The notes under the pieces were generated by a model. It ran no database searches. It had not been told where the DNA came from and saw nothing but the letters and a program-made list of their open reading frames with translations. From the NCBI GenBank assembly GCA_037951105.1, contig JBAMJV010010127.1, positions 1-64,000 on the forward strand: a stretch of 64,000 bases of DNA, given 5' to 3'. Numbering within the stretch: position 1 is the stretch's first letter; every line of letters starts with the position of its first letter. This document shows positions 23,081 through 51,300 of the stretch, in pieces. Both the position numbers and the translations under genes were made by a program. The stretch comes from Echinarachnius parma. Its lineage: Eukaryota; Echinodermata; Echinoidea; Clypeasteroida; Echinarachniidae.

Positions 23081-23405
23081 CGCAAATTATTGGATGCATG
23101 GTGGCAGACAGAAATATTTAGATTTACTCTAATATCAGATTTCAGTTTACTCTATCCCGATCACGAATCCGCGATCCGACGATTTTTCGGTCTAGCATTA
23201 TTATGGTGGTAGCTATAAAAGAAAGCAAATGAAAAAGACAATTCATACTTTAGCTATAGGCGTGTACAATACTTTGTTTGTATTCTAGAAAGGGCCGCCC
23301 GGGCAGTAAAACTTCTCACAGACAAGATTTTCCCTCAAGAAATAGAATAACTTGTCTCTTTAGAAATAATGATTTTCTCCCCACTTCGGGGGAGGGGCCG
23401 TGGCC

Positions 23406-23431
23406 GGGGGGGGGGGGGGGGGGGGGGGGGG
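23406..23431. repeat. Poly-G tract, 26 bases
   Basis: Pure G run 325 bp from the previous one. A CA microsatellite follows near 23508-23524. Assembly length errors are likely at such tracts. Confidence 0.9.
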
Positions 23432-23539
23432 TAATACACAATTATTATCTATATGCCGCCGATGATAATCAGTATATTTTATACACCTAAACAAGAAACT
23501 ACATCGCACACACACACACACACATTTCTTTCCTTCAGT

Positions 23540-24147
23540 TTTTCTTATTGCTTCATTCAATACATTTCCATGACAAAAAAAAAGAATATCGCGCTATAAT
23601 ATAGCGCCAAAATAGTATTTACTTATGAATAAATGCTTTTTTGTAATGATTATATCGTAGTTAAGTGTTGTAAGTTTGAACGAAAGAATAATTGTGATCA
23701 GATGCCCAACTCCACATATAAGTATGTGCATTGAAATAAGGACAATGTTTATATTTGGGTATATAAAGGCAATAGTAATATTGTTTTTAAAAACATATCG
23801 CGGTACTTATGTCGGTGCCATTGCAATTTCTTTTGACGATTTATAAAATGCTATTATAATTTTTTTAAATATGAATAATGAATACAGTTATTGTAGTTCA
23901 AACGCCATCGATATAAAAATGTACCGATTATATTGATGCATTTGACTGAATTAGATTTCTAATTTAGATTTTGTGAAAATAATGTGTACAAAGTATTGTT
24001 TGGCGTAAAATATTATAAATTGACTAATGCACCGTCAACATTTTAAATAACAACAACAACAACAACAACTACAACAACGCATACTTTTACGAAGCGAAGT
24101 TTCGCATGCATGCTGGATCGAGCTAGGGGAATTTCCCTATGACGAAA
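23540..24147. other. Upstream region of TFB1M
   Basis: AT-rich DNA without other genes, ending in a CAA microsatellite (about 24049-24078). It probably holds the distal promoter of TFB1M, but no TATA box or initiator can be asserted. Confidence 0.4.
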
Positions 24148-24176
24148 TCACGTGTTTTGAACGAAAGTGTCACGTG
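24148..24176 (+). promoter_or_regulatory. Paired TCACGTG E-boxes 22-50 bp before the TFB1M ATG
   Basis: TCACGTG occurs at 24148-24154 and 24170-24176, 22 bp apart. This is the M-box/CLEAR-type E-box bound by MITF/TFE and USF bHLH-zip factors (family knowledge). Because they lie so close to the start codon, transcription probably begins near or within them. A similar triplet precedes the secreted protein gene. Confidence 0.55.
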
Positions 24177-24188
24177 CATCTTGCTTGA

Positions 24189-40785
<16,597 letters not shown>

Positions 40786-41572
40786 AAACTGGACAGAGGA
40801 CTCCATGATACAGTGATGCCTGTTAGTAATAACAATAATAGAGGAGTCTTATATCGCGCATGGTGGCTTAGCGGTTAGAGTGGTCCCGGGTTCGAACCCA
40901 GACCGGGTCATACCAAAGACTTTAAAAATGGTACCTTCTGCCTTCTAGCCAGGGGCTCGGCATTTATAGAATGGAGAAGATAAAGTTAATCACAAGAGTT
41001 ACCAGAGGGCTGGCCCCCTTCTGTAGCTTTTCGCTACATTTAGTAGACGTGTGGCCGAGGGCTAATGAATCGGAGATAGGCGCCGCCGTATGTGCCAAAA
41101 ATTGGCACGGGAAGGACTTTAACTAACTTATATTGTGCTGCTCATGTCTGCCACGATGTGACACTCCTGTTGCTATTATTACCCATGGTGATCAGGTACT
41201 GCTCAAATTCCACACAGTGATGTTGTGTGCTTTCTCAACTCCCCAGGAAGCATACCTGCCCATGCTGCTGATGGCGCAAGGCTAATTTACACCTGATCAT
41301 GGTACCAATTTATACTCCAGGGTAGAAAGCAGCAATGCAGATCAAATGTCTTGCTGAAGGACATAAATGACGGGTTCTGTTGAAAACCCACACAATGATA
41401 TTGTGTGCTTTTTCAACTCCCCGGGGAGCATACTAGTCTAGACCGAAAAATCGTTCTTTATATTCCGCTAGCTGGACAGCTGGATCGCGGCCATATAAAG
41501 ACCGAAGTATAGACAGAGATTTGAGTGTTGGTGGCAAAATCATATGCGTGCGACTCTTAGTACGGGGTTCAG
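40786..41572. other. Intergenic after TFB1M
   Basis: Contains the presumed TFB1M 3' untranslated region at its left edge (no clear AATAAA), the SINE at 40855-41125 and further repeat-like DNA. The phrase CACACAATGATATTGTGTGCTTT appears twice in variant form (about 41214 and 41390), so another tandem or dispersed repeat is likely. Confidence 0.4.
40855..41125 (+). mobile_element. tRNA-derived SINE
   Basis: An A-box-like TGGCTTAGCGGTTAGAGTGG and a B-box GGGTTCGAACCC are about 20 bp apart. This is too close for a functional tRNA because the anticodon arm is missing. The body has GGTACCTTCTGCCTTCTAGC and TGGCCGAGGGCTAATGAATC. RNA polymerase III transcription is expected for such elements. Confidence 0.8.
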
Positions 41573-42386
41573 TGACACGCACCCCCCACAAATTTTCTGT
41601 GTCCCCCAGGTGCCACCATACCCCATGAAAAATTCATACTTCCAGGAAAAAAATGGAAAACAGATATCAGTGTTGAAATGAAAATGAAACTATTCAATTG
41701 TTATAACTGATCAGTGGCGTACGTAGCTAGTATGTTTTCAGTTGGGGAGGGAGGGGGCTTGGGGGCACAGAAAATTTGATTTGTGGGGGCATATATTACA
41801 AAGATGCAAGTTTAACCATGAACCAATGATTATAATGTAAATATTGCTGGTTTCTTGAACCAGTATTATTGAGTGCAATCACTGAGATCTCAGTAGCCCA
41901 TATCAGCTAGTTATCATGTGTTCAATTATTACTGATTTTCATTGGACGAACAGCGAGAGGTTTTAAAGGGGACCACCACGTAAAGAACAACACGGGCTAA
42001 TATGTTTTAGTACCTTTAGTCGATTTTATTGATTAAGTAGAGGTCCAACACTTTGCAAAGGGTTGTGTGATTCAAAAACACTGCAATTAATCACCAAAAC
42101 TAACGGAACTTAACAGGGCCTTGGGTTCCGTAAGCATCAAATGTTTGCGAGTGCGTTGATTCTATACACATGTACGTTGGGAGTGAGACAATAGAAAGTT
42201 TACATCCTAGACAATCACCTATGGTAGTCTTCTTCTGCAGACCCATGAACACATAATTTAGTATGATGATGATTTTTCAAATTATAGACTTTTTCCGGAA
42301 ACCTGTTTTTTCATCTTTTGGTGGAATGGACTACTACAACTATAATTTTTCATTTATTAGAAAATTATTTGAGTGTTGGGTTCCTT

Positions 42387-42463
42387 TAACCCTTCACGTC
42401 GAGATTCTGAAATCCATATAGACTCTGTACATAGCCACCCAGTTCCCGTAAGCAACGGGTTAA
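42387..42463 (-). mobile_element. Ultra-short TTAA element, 77 bp, inverted copy
   Basis: Begins TTAACCCTTCACGTCG and ends CGTAAGCAACGGGTTAA, the inverse of the 7271 copy. Its right TTAA overlaps the first bases of the repeat at 42460-42846. Confidence 0.7.
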
Positions 42464-42846
42464 AGGGACTTAGTAACATTGTCCAAATCCTCAAAATCCA
42501 ATTGGAATTCTAGTGGTTCCCTCATACCTTGTTGTATTCGTATTAACAATAAAATCATGGGACAGGTTTCGATTTTTCCAATTTCCCTTTCGTTAAAAAG
42601 ATATTTACGATTGAAGTATTCAGATGTTATATAATCCAACGGATCGCGAAAACCGTGTACAAAGTGAGTGCAATGAGTTTGTGAACATCATTTTGCATTT
42701 TTGCTCGTTACTCGGCCATTTAACGTCCATTTTGACTTGAAATTTTCACACAATACCCTGTGGACACATCAGATAACAACAATATACATTGTATCAACCA
42801 ATCATCACTTTTTGCACATGTCAACAAAGTTACTAGATCCCTTTAA
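42460..42846 (+). mobile_element. Inverted-repeat element, AGGGAYTTAGTAAC family
   Basis: Left end TTAAAGGGACTTAGTAACAT, right end AAAGTTACTAGATCCCTTTA. The inside shares GTGGTTCCCTCATACCTTGT, AAGATATTTACGATTGAAGT and GCTCGTTACTCGGCCATTTA with the copy at 51073-51465. No coding domain; a 64-codon frame crosses it by chance. Confidence 0.8.
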
Positions 42847-43757
42847 GTATACTCTGTTGGACAATGAATTCTTTTCAGTGTTTAGAAACAAATAAAAAAG
42901 GAATGAAATGGATGCATTTATCAGAGGTATATCAGTATTATGTCTGTTTGTAATGATATCAGAATATTGTGCTGCAGAATATTTTATCAAAATATTATTG
43001 CATATTTTGTTCTGCATGTCCAGTAAAATTAAATATATTTCATTTCAGTTATATGGTACATGTATTTCTGTTATATGGGATTCTGGTTATCTGATAGTCC
43101 TCAAACAATTCTGTGTTATACTGCCTAAAAAGTGAAAGAATTCCTGTCGTTTCTAGTCTTATATTCCCTCTTGGGTATCATATATAATGGGATAAATCAA
43201 TATTTTAAAAACCATTATCATATCTTTTTACTAACCACTGGAGGCTACCATGTACTGCATGGTAAGGGCATATAATAACCTTGAAGAAAACAGTTCAATT
43301 TATTTTTGTAGCCATGTCGCTGTTGTTGAATGTCCTCCTTTTGCTTGTATTTCATGTGATAGCAGAATTGTAGTTTGCTTTATAAAATGGTTGATTGTGC
43401 TATCATGTGGCTTTGCTGCCATTATTAAATTTTCTATGAAATGAAAGTAGGACATGGTCTTTGAAATGTCTTTATTTTGGTGAAATCCGCATCTTGTGCA
43501 TGGGGAGTCCACCCCCCCCCTCCCCCCTCCCCCCTCCCCCCTCCCCTCCCCCCCCGAGCATGTAACGCAGCTCTCCAGGCTCTGCCCCCCCCTCCCCCCA
43601 GCACCAGTGGAGGTGCTGATTATTTGAAAAAGACTTATGCATGTGTGCACATATTTAACTGGTATATAATTTTTAATCACATTAAAGTTTAGATAACAAT
43701 GTGCATTATTATTATCAGATCTTTCATTGTAACCTACAGAAATGTCAGTGATTGTGT
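42847..43757. other. Intergenic, no gene seen
   Basis: AT-rich, then C-rich from 43498. CCCCCCTCC repeats at about 43510-43600 and a GAT array downstream generate long spurious frames, including a poly-His one on the minus strand. No host gene signal. Confidence 0.5.
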
Positions 43758-43782
43758 GATGATGATGATTATGATGCTGATG

Positions 43783-43824
<42 letters not shown>

Positions 43825-43905
43825 GTGATGGGGATGATGATGATGATGATGGTGATGGTGATGATGATGATGACGACAACCACCACGACCACGATGACGA
43901 TGATA
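43758..43905. repeat. GAT microsatellite array, about 150 bp
   Basis: Mostly GAT units with occasional GGT and GAC. The array resumes after the MITE at 43955-44453 as GATGATGATGATGATGAC, so the MITE landed inside a longer microsatellite. Confidence 0.9.
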
Positions 43906-43954
43906 ATAAAGGATAGCAGTTGTGATGGGTGTTATGATTGTGTGAGGATGATGC

Positions 43955-44453
43955 CCGGGGGGGGGGGGGGGGGCACTCATGTATAATGTAAGACGGGTAT
44001 GTGCCGCTTAAAAGAACCCCTTTTTCACACCCAATCGCAGCTCTAAAGATACCCGATTTTCAAAAATTGCCGCTCCATAGACCCCCGGAATGACTTGGCT
44101 AGGTAGTTGAGTAGCGCCAAGTCCATTATTCTTCTTGTAGTTCGGCTCCATAGTCCCCCGGAATGACTTGGCTATGTATTTGACTAACGCCAAGTCCATT
44201 TTTCTCTTCTAGTTCGGCTCCTTGGACCACCATTTGAGCCTTTTTGAGGGTTTCCGTAGGTCTTTGGTAGCTCCATGTCTATGTTTTTTTGTAGTTTTAG
44301 TCTGCTCCTTAGACCCCTTAACTCCCGTTTCAGGGTTTTTGTAGCTCCAAAGACCCTATATTTTGTGCTTGTAGTCAGCTCTTCAGACCCCCATTTCAGA
44401 GTTCCGTGAGGCACACCCCCGTCAAAAAATAATTCGAGTGCCCCCCCCGGGGG
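43955..44453. mobile_element. MITE with CCCGGGGGGGCACTC ends inside a GAT array
   Basis: The left end has a G run then GCACTCATGTATAATG and GACGGGTATGTGCC. The right end inverted has GGGGGCACTCGAATTATT and GACGGGGGTGTGCC. The flanking DNA is GATGATG on both sides. Inside is a tandem duplication of about 110 bp (GCTCCATAG, CCCCCGGAATGACTTGGCTA at about 44070 and 44150). Confidence 0.75.
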
Positions 44454-44735
44454 ATGATGATGATGATGACACACGCGCTCCCAGAAATCAAATTTGTCTG
44501 TGCCCCTAAGCCCCCCTCCCTCCCCTATTGAAAAAAATCCTAGCTACGTAGACCTACGCCACTGATCAGTTTTAACAATTAAATAGCAATTAATTTTCAT
44601 TTTAACACTGAATGAATGCCAATATTATAAAACAACTAATATCTGTTTTCTATTTTTTCTTGGAAGTATGAATTTTTCATGGGGTAGGGGGCACCTGGGG
44701 GGCACAGATTATTGGGGGGGGGGGGGCATGCACCC

Positions 44736-44854
44736 CCTCCAGCCACACCCACCCCCCCCCCTCCGACTTACGCCCCTGTATCTGCTTTTTTATAATGAAA
44801 ATAAAAAGCCCCCAGGTGGCCCCCCCCCCCCTCCCCATTTTTCTACTACTAACA
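44736..44854. repeat. G/C-rich low-complexity patch
   Basis: C runs (CCACCCCCCCCCCTCC) and AT-rich DNA between the inverted repeat and the minisatellite. Confidence 0.6.
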
Positions 44855-45175
44855 CCTGGACAATTACACCCCCCTCCCCCCGGGACGATTACCCCCCGGA
44901 GAATTACACCCAAGGACAAATAATTACAGCTACCACCCGGACAATTACCGCTCAGGCAGCCCCCCAAGACAATTAGCCCCAATTATTACCCCCCCCCCCC
45001 CCGGACATGCTACCCCCAAGACAATTACCCCCAGCACAATCCCAGCCAAGACAATAACTGCAACTACCCCACAATACAATTACCCCACAAGACAATTACC
45101 TTCCATGACAATTACCCCCCCCCCCCCCCAACCGGATGATTACCCCCAAGACAAACTCCCCCGGACGATTACGTA
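44855..45175. repeat. Degenerate minisatellite of GACAATTACCCCC units
   Basis: About fifteen variants of GACAATTACCCCC or GACGATTACCCCC at roughly 15-25 bp spacing, with embedded poly-C runs (about 44987-45002 and 45115-45129). It ends about 200 bp before the start codon of the secreted protein gene, so it lies in that gene's upstream region. Confidence 0.85.
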
Positions 45176-45190
45176 CCCCTTATATAAGTA

Positions 45191-45227
45191 CCCCCCCCCC
45201 CCACCCCCCCCCCCCCCCCCCCCCCCC
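45191..45227. repeat. Poly-C tract, about 37 bases with one A
   Basis: C run broken by a single A, just upstream of the TCACGTG cluster. G-quadruplex/i-motif capable; length may be unreliable in the assembly. Confidence 0.9.
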
Positions 45228-45243
45228 AGACTGGGTAAGAAGA

Positions 45244-45289
45244 TCACGTGTGGGGTTAAAAGTATCACGTGATACAAGTATATCACGTG
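45244..45289 (+). promoter_or_regulatory. Three TCACGTG E-boxes upstream of the secreted protein gene
   Basis: TCACGTG at 45244, 45265 (full palindrome TCACGTGA) and 45283, spaced 21 and 18 bp, about 85-130 bp before the ATG at 45374. This matches the MITF/TFE or USF E-box. The spacing is close to two helical turns. A similar pair precedes TFB1M. Confidence 0.6.
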
Positions 45290-45373
45290 CATGCTGCGTT
45301 GTGTTGTTGTGTGTATCAGAGCCATCCATGTACAACCATTTTTGTAGGATTTCATTATCGACGTAACACGAAA

Positions 45374-48300
45374 ATGGCTATCAATATCATATCGCGATTG
45401 ACAATTTTAAGTCTAATGCTCGTCATTAGTTATTCATCTAGGTCATACGGCTCATTTTCTTCATCCCGTCCTTGTGTTATCGAAAACCGGATTGGCAAAG
45501 GGAAAGGTTTGCTTGCGTTTTCAACTTCCAAAACATCTGGCTCAGGCTCAGCACCTTCAGTGCAAGTGGCCTACGGGGATGTGACGGTTTCCCCCGCCGC
45601 TTGGCTGCCGTGGCAGGACCTGCCGTTGCCGGGGTCGTTTTCTCCTCCCATCTCAAATGTTGCGTGCGACTACACAGATACAAACCAAACACAGGTGATT
45701 TTTACTTTTAGACTAAATTGGTACATGATACTTGGTATGTTTATCCTCCTGAATACTCCATCAGTGAATCAGTGGTTGTGCATGGTTGTGCAAGAATGAA
45801 TTTGACTAATTTTAATTCAATAATTTTTACAAACATGTCAATACTTATAAACTTTGCTAACATTAATAATAACAACTTTTAACAATCATTGTAAAACACT
45901 TCAACTATCATTATGCCATTTAATGGTTCCTTTAAGTTGTACCCAACATAATCATCAAATCTCTTTGGTGTTTTTGTAATTCTCTTCTAGAGGCTAGATG
46001 TTTAATTTAATTAATTTCTTTTTTCTACTACTTTTACCAGATCTACGTCCAATTGTCCGATGGACAGGTTTACACGGCAAAGCAAGACCAAGTCGCCTAC
46101 CTCAAGTTCTCCACCTGGAAAGGAGTTGGACAGAATCGTCTGCCCACCGACGGGAGTCAGGGCTTGTTACTTGATTCTGTGTTCGTGGGTCCGTATAAAA
46201 ATGACGTCCTCGTCTTCGCTCGCTCAAAAAGCAGCAACAACTCTCAGCTCTATTTTTGCAAAGGTAAACTAAAAAGTCTAGGGCCCCGTTGCAGGAAGAG
46301 ATACAATTAGTTGTAAGTCGGAGAATGTGTTCTAAATGGGGAAATCTGATTGGTTGAAACGTGCAAAGTTTCTGATTTACGATTAATCACAACTTACAGT
46401 CGATTGTATCTCTTTCTGCAATGGGGCCTCGGACTACATCCTGACTTGATCATAGCTTATTAACTAACATTTTTCCTACATTTTAACAGTTTGATTTAGG
46501 ATGTATAAATGGGCAATTCCACACAAAACATGTATCCTATTTTTTAAATGTTCATGTTTTGGATCACACACGTGACCAAGAATGGCCCAGAAAGGGTTTC
46601 ATAGCATGCACAATTAGTCTGACACTGCATGGGACTTTATGTATTGAGAAACAAATATTTAATTGAGAGCAAAATAAGTTTGTCACTTGATCTTTTAATT
46701 TCTATCATTTGCAAATTTGTTTAGGAAACTCCACAGGATTTGGATCGTGGAACCTTCTTGGAGGGTCTAAAGCCGTCCTTGGGACAGATGCAACCATCAT
46801 CATGAATCCCTTCAGTGGGAAATACGAAGCCTTCATGACTTCCCCAGAAGGTATCATCCACCGCACTTGGCAACACAACGAAAACAGCTTTGCTGACTGG
46901 CGATATATGGACTGTGAGTATATCTAGGGAGGGATGTCATATAAATACATACATGTAGAACTAAACAAATATTTGTTATACCTGGCTACTAAACTCTTCC
47001 GGAAAGAACACACTCATCCACAGTGTGGACCACAATGTTAGATTTGAGCGTGCCAAACTTCCTCAGTCACAAAATAGCAGGGGAAATGTATTTTTAAAAC
47101 TGTAAATTGACCAACTTGTCAAATTTGTTAATTTGTTTAGTTCATCCAAGACCCTAGATGACATTGAAACAACTACTGAAATTAGAAGATTACAAACTGT
47201 ATACAACACATATTTATGTGAAAGAGTTTACCAATATGTACATACACTAATACAGATAAACAGAAGCCAATATGCATTTGGTTTGCACAGCCACTTAAAG
47301 TATTCTTTCTCTCCCCCTGCCCCCTCCCCTCCCCCTGCCCCCTCCCCTCCCCTCCCCCCCCCACCCCCATCAACAAAAAAACAAACACACAAACACAGAT
47401 GCACCAAAGCTTGATATCCACACCAGACCGGTGGCCGGTGTGATGGGCTACAGCATGTTCAACGGGAGGCTCCTGGTGGCTGGTCTGGGCCAGGACGGCT
47501 ACGTCCACCGCTGCGAGCAGGCCACGTGTGATTCTCTGGACAACCCCTGGGGGTACTGCACATGGGGGAGCTGGCACCAGACCGGGGGTGCGATGCCCTT
47601 CGTCTCCAAGACGCCCAACAATGTGGCCGTCAGCCGCAACGTGCACTTTGGCACGGAGCTTTTCAGCGTGGATGATGCAACTGGCCAGTGAGTATGAATA
47701 TAGTAATTTTGTAACCCCTTGACTACAAGATTGAAAACCCCACTCCTCCCCCCCCCCCCCCCCCCCAAATAACAGCAAACAAAAACCCAACATAACCTTT
47801 AACCCCACCCCCTCTAGTCTAAAGTTCCAAAATAATAGTAAACAATAGTTCAAATTATAACCCTTTACCCCAACGCCTCCCCCAAAATAATAGCAAACAA
47901 AAGCCCTAATCATAAAACCCATACCCCTCCCCCCCAAAGCAAAAGCAAACAATAGCCTAAATCGTTACCCATCACCTTCTCTCCCCCCCCCCCCTTAAAA
48001 AAATGAATAGCAAACAAAAGCCCTAATCATAACCCATACACCACAAAAAATAACAATCAGCAAACAAACAGTGAAATTAATTACTTCAAGTCAAGGTCCT
48101 CGGTGCAAATTACAACCAATTGTAAGTCAGAAAATTAGCGCTTTTCAACCAATCAGATTTGGGCATTCAGAACACATGATCTGACTTACAATTAATTGCA
48201 ACTTACAATCAATGTTATCTCTTTCTGCAATGGGGCTAAGGTCCCCTGATAGTTGAGAGGACACTTGTGCTATATACACATCTTGTATTTCAAAGGCTAA

Positions 48301-51300
48301 GGGAACTTGTTTACATACTGTGTTACATTGTGTTGGCATTGTTATTAAAACGTATTACTTACAACAGGGCTTGACACTAGCACTTGCCCGCTTGCCCAGG
48401 GCAAGTTAAAATGTATGTCGGGCAAGTACAATGTCAATAATTGTCCAGTCTGCTTGCCCAATTGGGCAACTAAATAATTGTTCAACTATGAGACGACAAT
48501 GTAAATTGTATGAGTGTGTTAATCTCATCTAGAAGTAAGAGGGCAAGTACATGTTATATTGGGGCAAGCAAAATATAAACATTTATTATTTTACTTGCCC
48601 AAATGGGCCAGTACGTAAAGAAGTTAGTGTGGAGCCTACTTTACAATGCCTGTGGAGATATATGGTACGTGTTTATGTTGCTTGATAAGAGATCAAGGTT
48701 AAGAATTAAGGTCTGTATCATCGGCTCAAAAATAGCGCAGGACTTTAAATTACTAAAGTCTGCTATTGTCACGTTTCAGGTTAGTTTATAAAGGCCAGAG
48801 TAAATATGGCAGTATTTGCTTTTACATTAGGTCATGGTTATGTTGTGCTATCAAGTAGTTTTATTGATAAAGATGACGATCAAACAACTTGGGTATAGTT
48901 TGCAGAACCTTGAACTTATGATAAGAATTCTGTTGCTTGTCTGTGTTTTTTTTTCTTGTTTTTTTTTCAGTCAAACTACTTTTAACAGTTTATGAGGTTT
49001 ACATAATGTTTCTGAAGTGTGGATGTGAAAGACATGCATATTATGTATGTCAGACTAGGCGTTGCCATGTAGTAACTGCAAATTGAAACAAAAAATACCT
49101 CCACATTTTTTTACCAATTTCAATGAAATTTGGTAGTAGGTATTGTACCGTATACACACAAAAAAAGTGAAGTGCAGTTGTGCAAGATATGTCATTCATG
49201 TGTGTCGTGCAAGGCACAGTGAATCACAGTCTTTAAAACGATGTGTCATTTATGTAGAAAAAGCTTGTGGAGAGAACTTTTTATATACAAATTGGCATGT
49301 GAATCTGTGATGCAGGGGTATTAATATAATTAAGTGATCATTCTAGTTTACTTGACAGGCAAACATGAAAGAGATATATATTCTAACCCTGCATACAAAT
49401 TACATGAACAGAGAACTTTCCTGTTTCATTCATTCATTTTGTATCATCCCTCAACTTCCTGGGAAATGGTGGGCAAATCTGAGCGCTACGTCATTTGGCC
49501 TCTGCCAGATCTTTGATTGTGCACATTCCATGTACAAGTTAACACTTAAGCAGGTGGTCTTATGGTCTGAGGGCCTTGACCGCACTCACAATCCGCTGCG
49601 CCATCGATGTATCCCCAGTTTAACCCCTTGACCACGGGAACCGAGTGGGTTGTATACAAAGTCTTCATAAACTTGTAGGGAACGGGTTAATATATTGGAC
49701 TTGCATCTACCCATGCCAGTCCAAAGCCTATTCAGGCTGAATGAAAAAAGGATATACAACAACTTGTTCATAATATGCAGAACCTTTCTTCCTTTAATCT
49801 AACGGCACAGAGAGACATATATGCCCATTATAAATACATTATTATTATTATTGCAGGTTGTGGCAGGCTTGGCAGCTGGAGAGGGATGCGGCGTGGCACG
49901 GCTGGACCAAGGTTCCGCAAGACCTCCCCGCTGCCCAGTTCTCTACCCTCCCGCACTTCATTGTCAACAGAGGTGGTTGGTGGACGGCCTTTGCTCAGTC
50001 CTCATCCTCACAGGTACGTTAAAGACTGTCTAACACATTTGCATCCACCAAACTAGGTGGGAAAACAAATCTTGTAACTTGTAGCCAAAATAATTGATCA
50101 GTATTGTTAAAATAGCATAAAAAGGGGCTTGTGTGGACAAATCTGAACCTTAGTATGGTTGAATGCAGTTAAAACGTTTATGAAAGCCGCTGACATTGGT
50201 CCTAAATTCACTGCCAGTTCGGCCCATCTATGCTGGCCACATCTCTACGCTCGTTTGCATGCGAAGCCATGTGCCGCATTTCCCCGCAGGTTTTGCAAGC
50301 AGCGCACAAGAGTGCATATCAACATACAACCGTTGGTGCTATCGATCGATCAATGCATTGATAGTCTTCTAATTTTGCAAATACATGTATGTCAATTAAT
50401 AGGTGGTTTCCTAGCCAAATTTGTATAATCCCATATTAGTAAAATTATATTCTTTCACATCGTTGGTAATAGGAGCATACATTTCATTTATTGTGTGTGG
50501 GGCGTTTCTCCCAATACTGTCATTTACATTAGCTTTAATGTTATAGATAATAATCCCTGATTGACTGTAGGCAGAGTCTATCTTTTTGCTAATTTGTTGT
50601 GTGCTATACTGAATATAGATAGTGTCAGTTGAGCCGTCCAGATCTATGAATGCCACACCAAGCTCTGTTCCGTGGGGAGCAAACCTGACAGTGTCCTGGT
50701 CGGTGGCTGTCGATGAGGTCACAAGGTGGGACTGGGTCGCACTCTATCCGTCGGGAGCCAACAATGACCAATATGTGGACTACAGGTATGCTGTTTCCCA
50801 TTTCGACATTTCACAGTTTGTAAAGGCTGGGAGAAAGATTTGAACCCTTTCAAGACCCTTTTTTAAATTTTGCTGCAACATGTAATCTCCGTAGTTGAGA
50901 GTCAACAAATGTGATATGCCACCAAAAGTGAGATAAAACAGCAGATAAAAACAGTGTTATGGAACCTGTCTATAGATAGAAAATAATTGAGGGATCGTAC
51001 AAAAATAAATGTTTACATGTGAAATATGAAGGTTATGATGTTGTGCGAGTATTTTAATATTTCCTGCACCCCTATTAAAGGGATTTAGTAACATTGACCA
51101 AATCCTCAAAACTTGGTACTCCAGTGGTTCTCTCATACCTTGTCATATTCATATTAACAATAAAAGCACGGACAAGTTTTGTTTTTTCAAATTTCCATTT
51201 CGTTCAAAAGATATTTACGATAGAAGTGTTCAAATGTTAAACTATTCACTGGATAATTGTAAAGATGTACAAAGTCAGTGCAATGAGTTGGTGAATATCA

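Larger units (their letters stand above)
22472..23195. mobile_element. Inverted-repeat element with TAGACCGAAAAATC ends
   Basis: TAGACCGAAAAATC at 22472 faces its exact inverse GATTTTTCGGTCTA near 23182-23195. The same terminus appears once more at 41433. The interior has been invaded by the truncated LINE at 22595-23046. Confidence 0.65.
41573..44735. repeat. Large inverted repeat, arms about 160-230 bp, spacer about 2.7 kb
   Basis: The left arm (about 41573-41800) contains CCCCATGAAAAATTCATACT, AAACAGATATCAGTGTTG, then TGATCAGTGGCGTACGTAGC and GGGGGCACAGAAAATTTG. The right arm (about 44480-44735) contains the same blocks inverted and in reverse order. The inner part, with TCAGTGGCGTACGTAGCTAG ends, may be one element (about 41710-44575) inserted into a pre-existing palindrome, or the whole may be a foldback element. 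Confidence 0.75.

Noticed and set aside
40857-40905. Possible tRNA gene
   Set aside because: A-box and B-box are too close, with no anticodon arm or acceptor stem; it is the head of a SINE.
43300-43980. 226-codon minus-strand frame rich in His
   Set aside because: It is the GAT microsatellite and C-rich tracts read as codons; no domain, no splice logic.
46513-46540. Third element of the GGGCAATTCC family
   Set aside because: Only one terminus-like match; no inverse end, no target duplication and no periodic motif nearby.
47182-47952. 256-codon minus-strand frame opposite exon 4 of the secreted protein gene
   Set aside because: It is the shadow of a real exon plus C-rich low-complexity DNA; glycine-rich text comes from poly-C.
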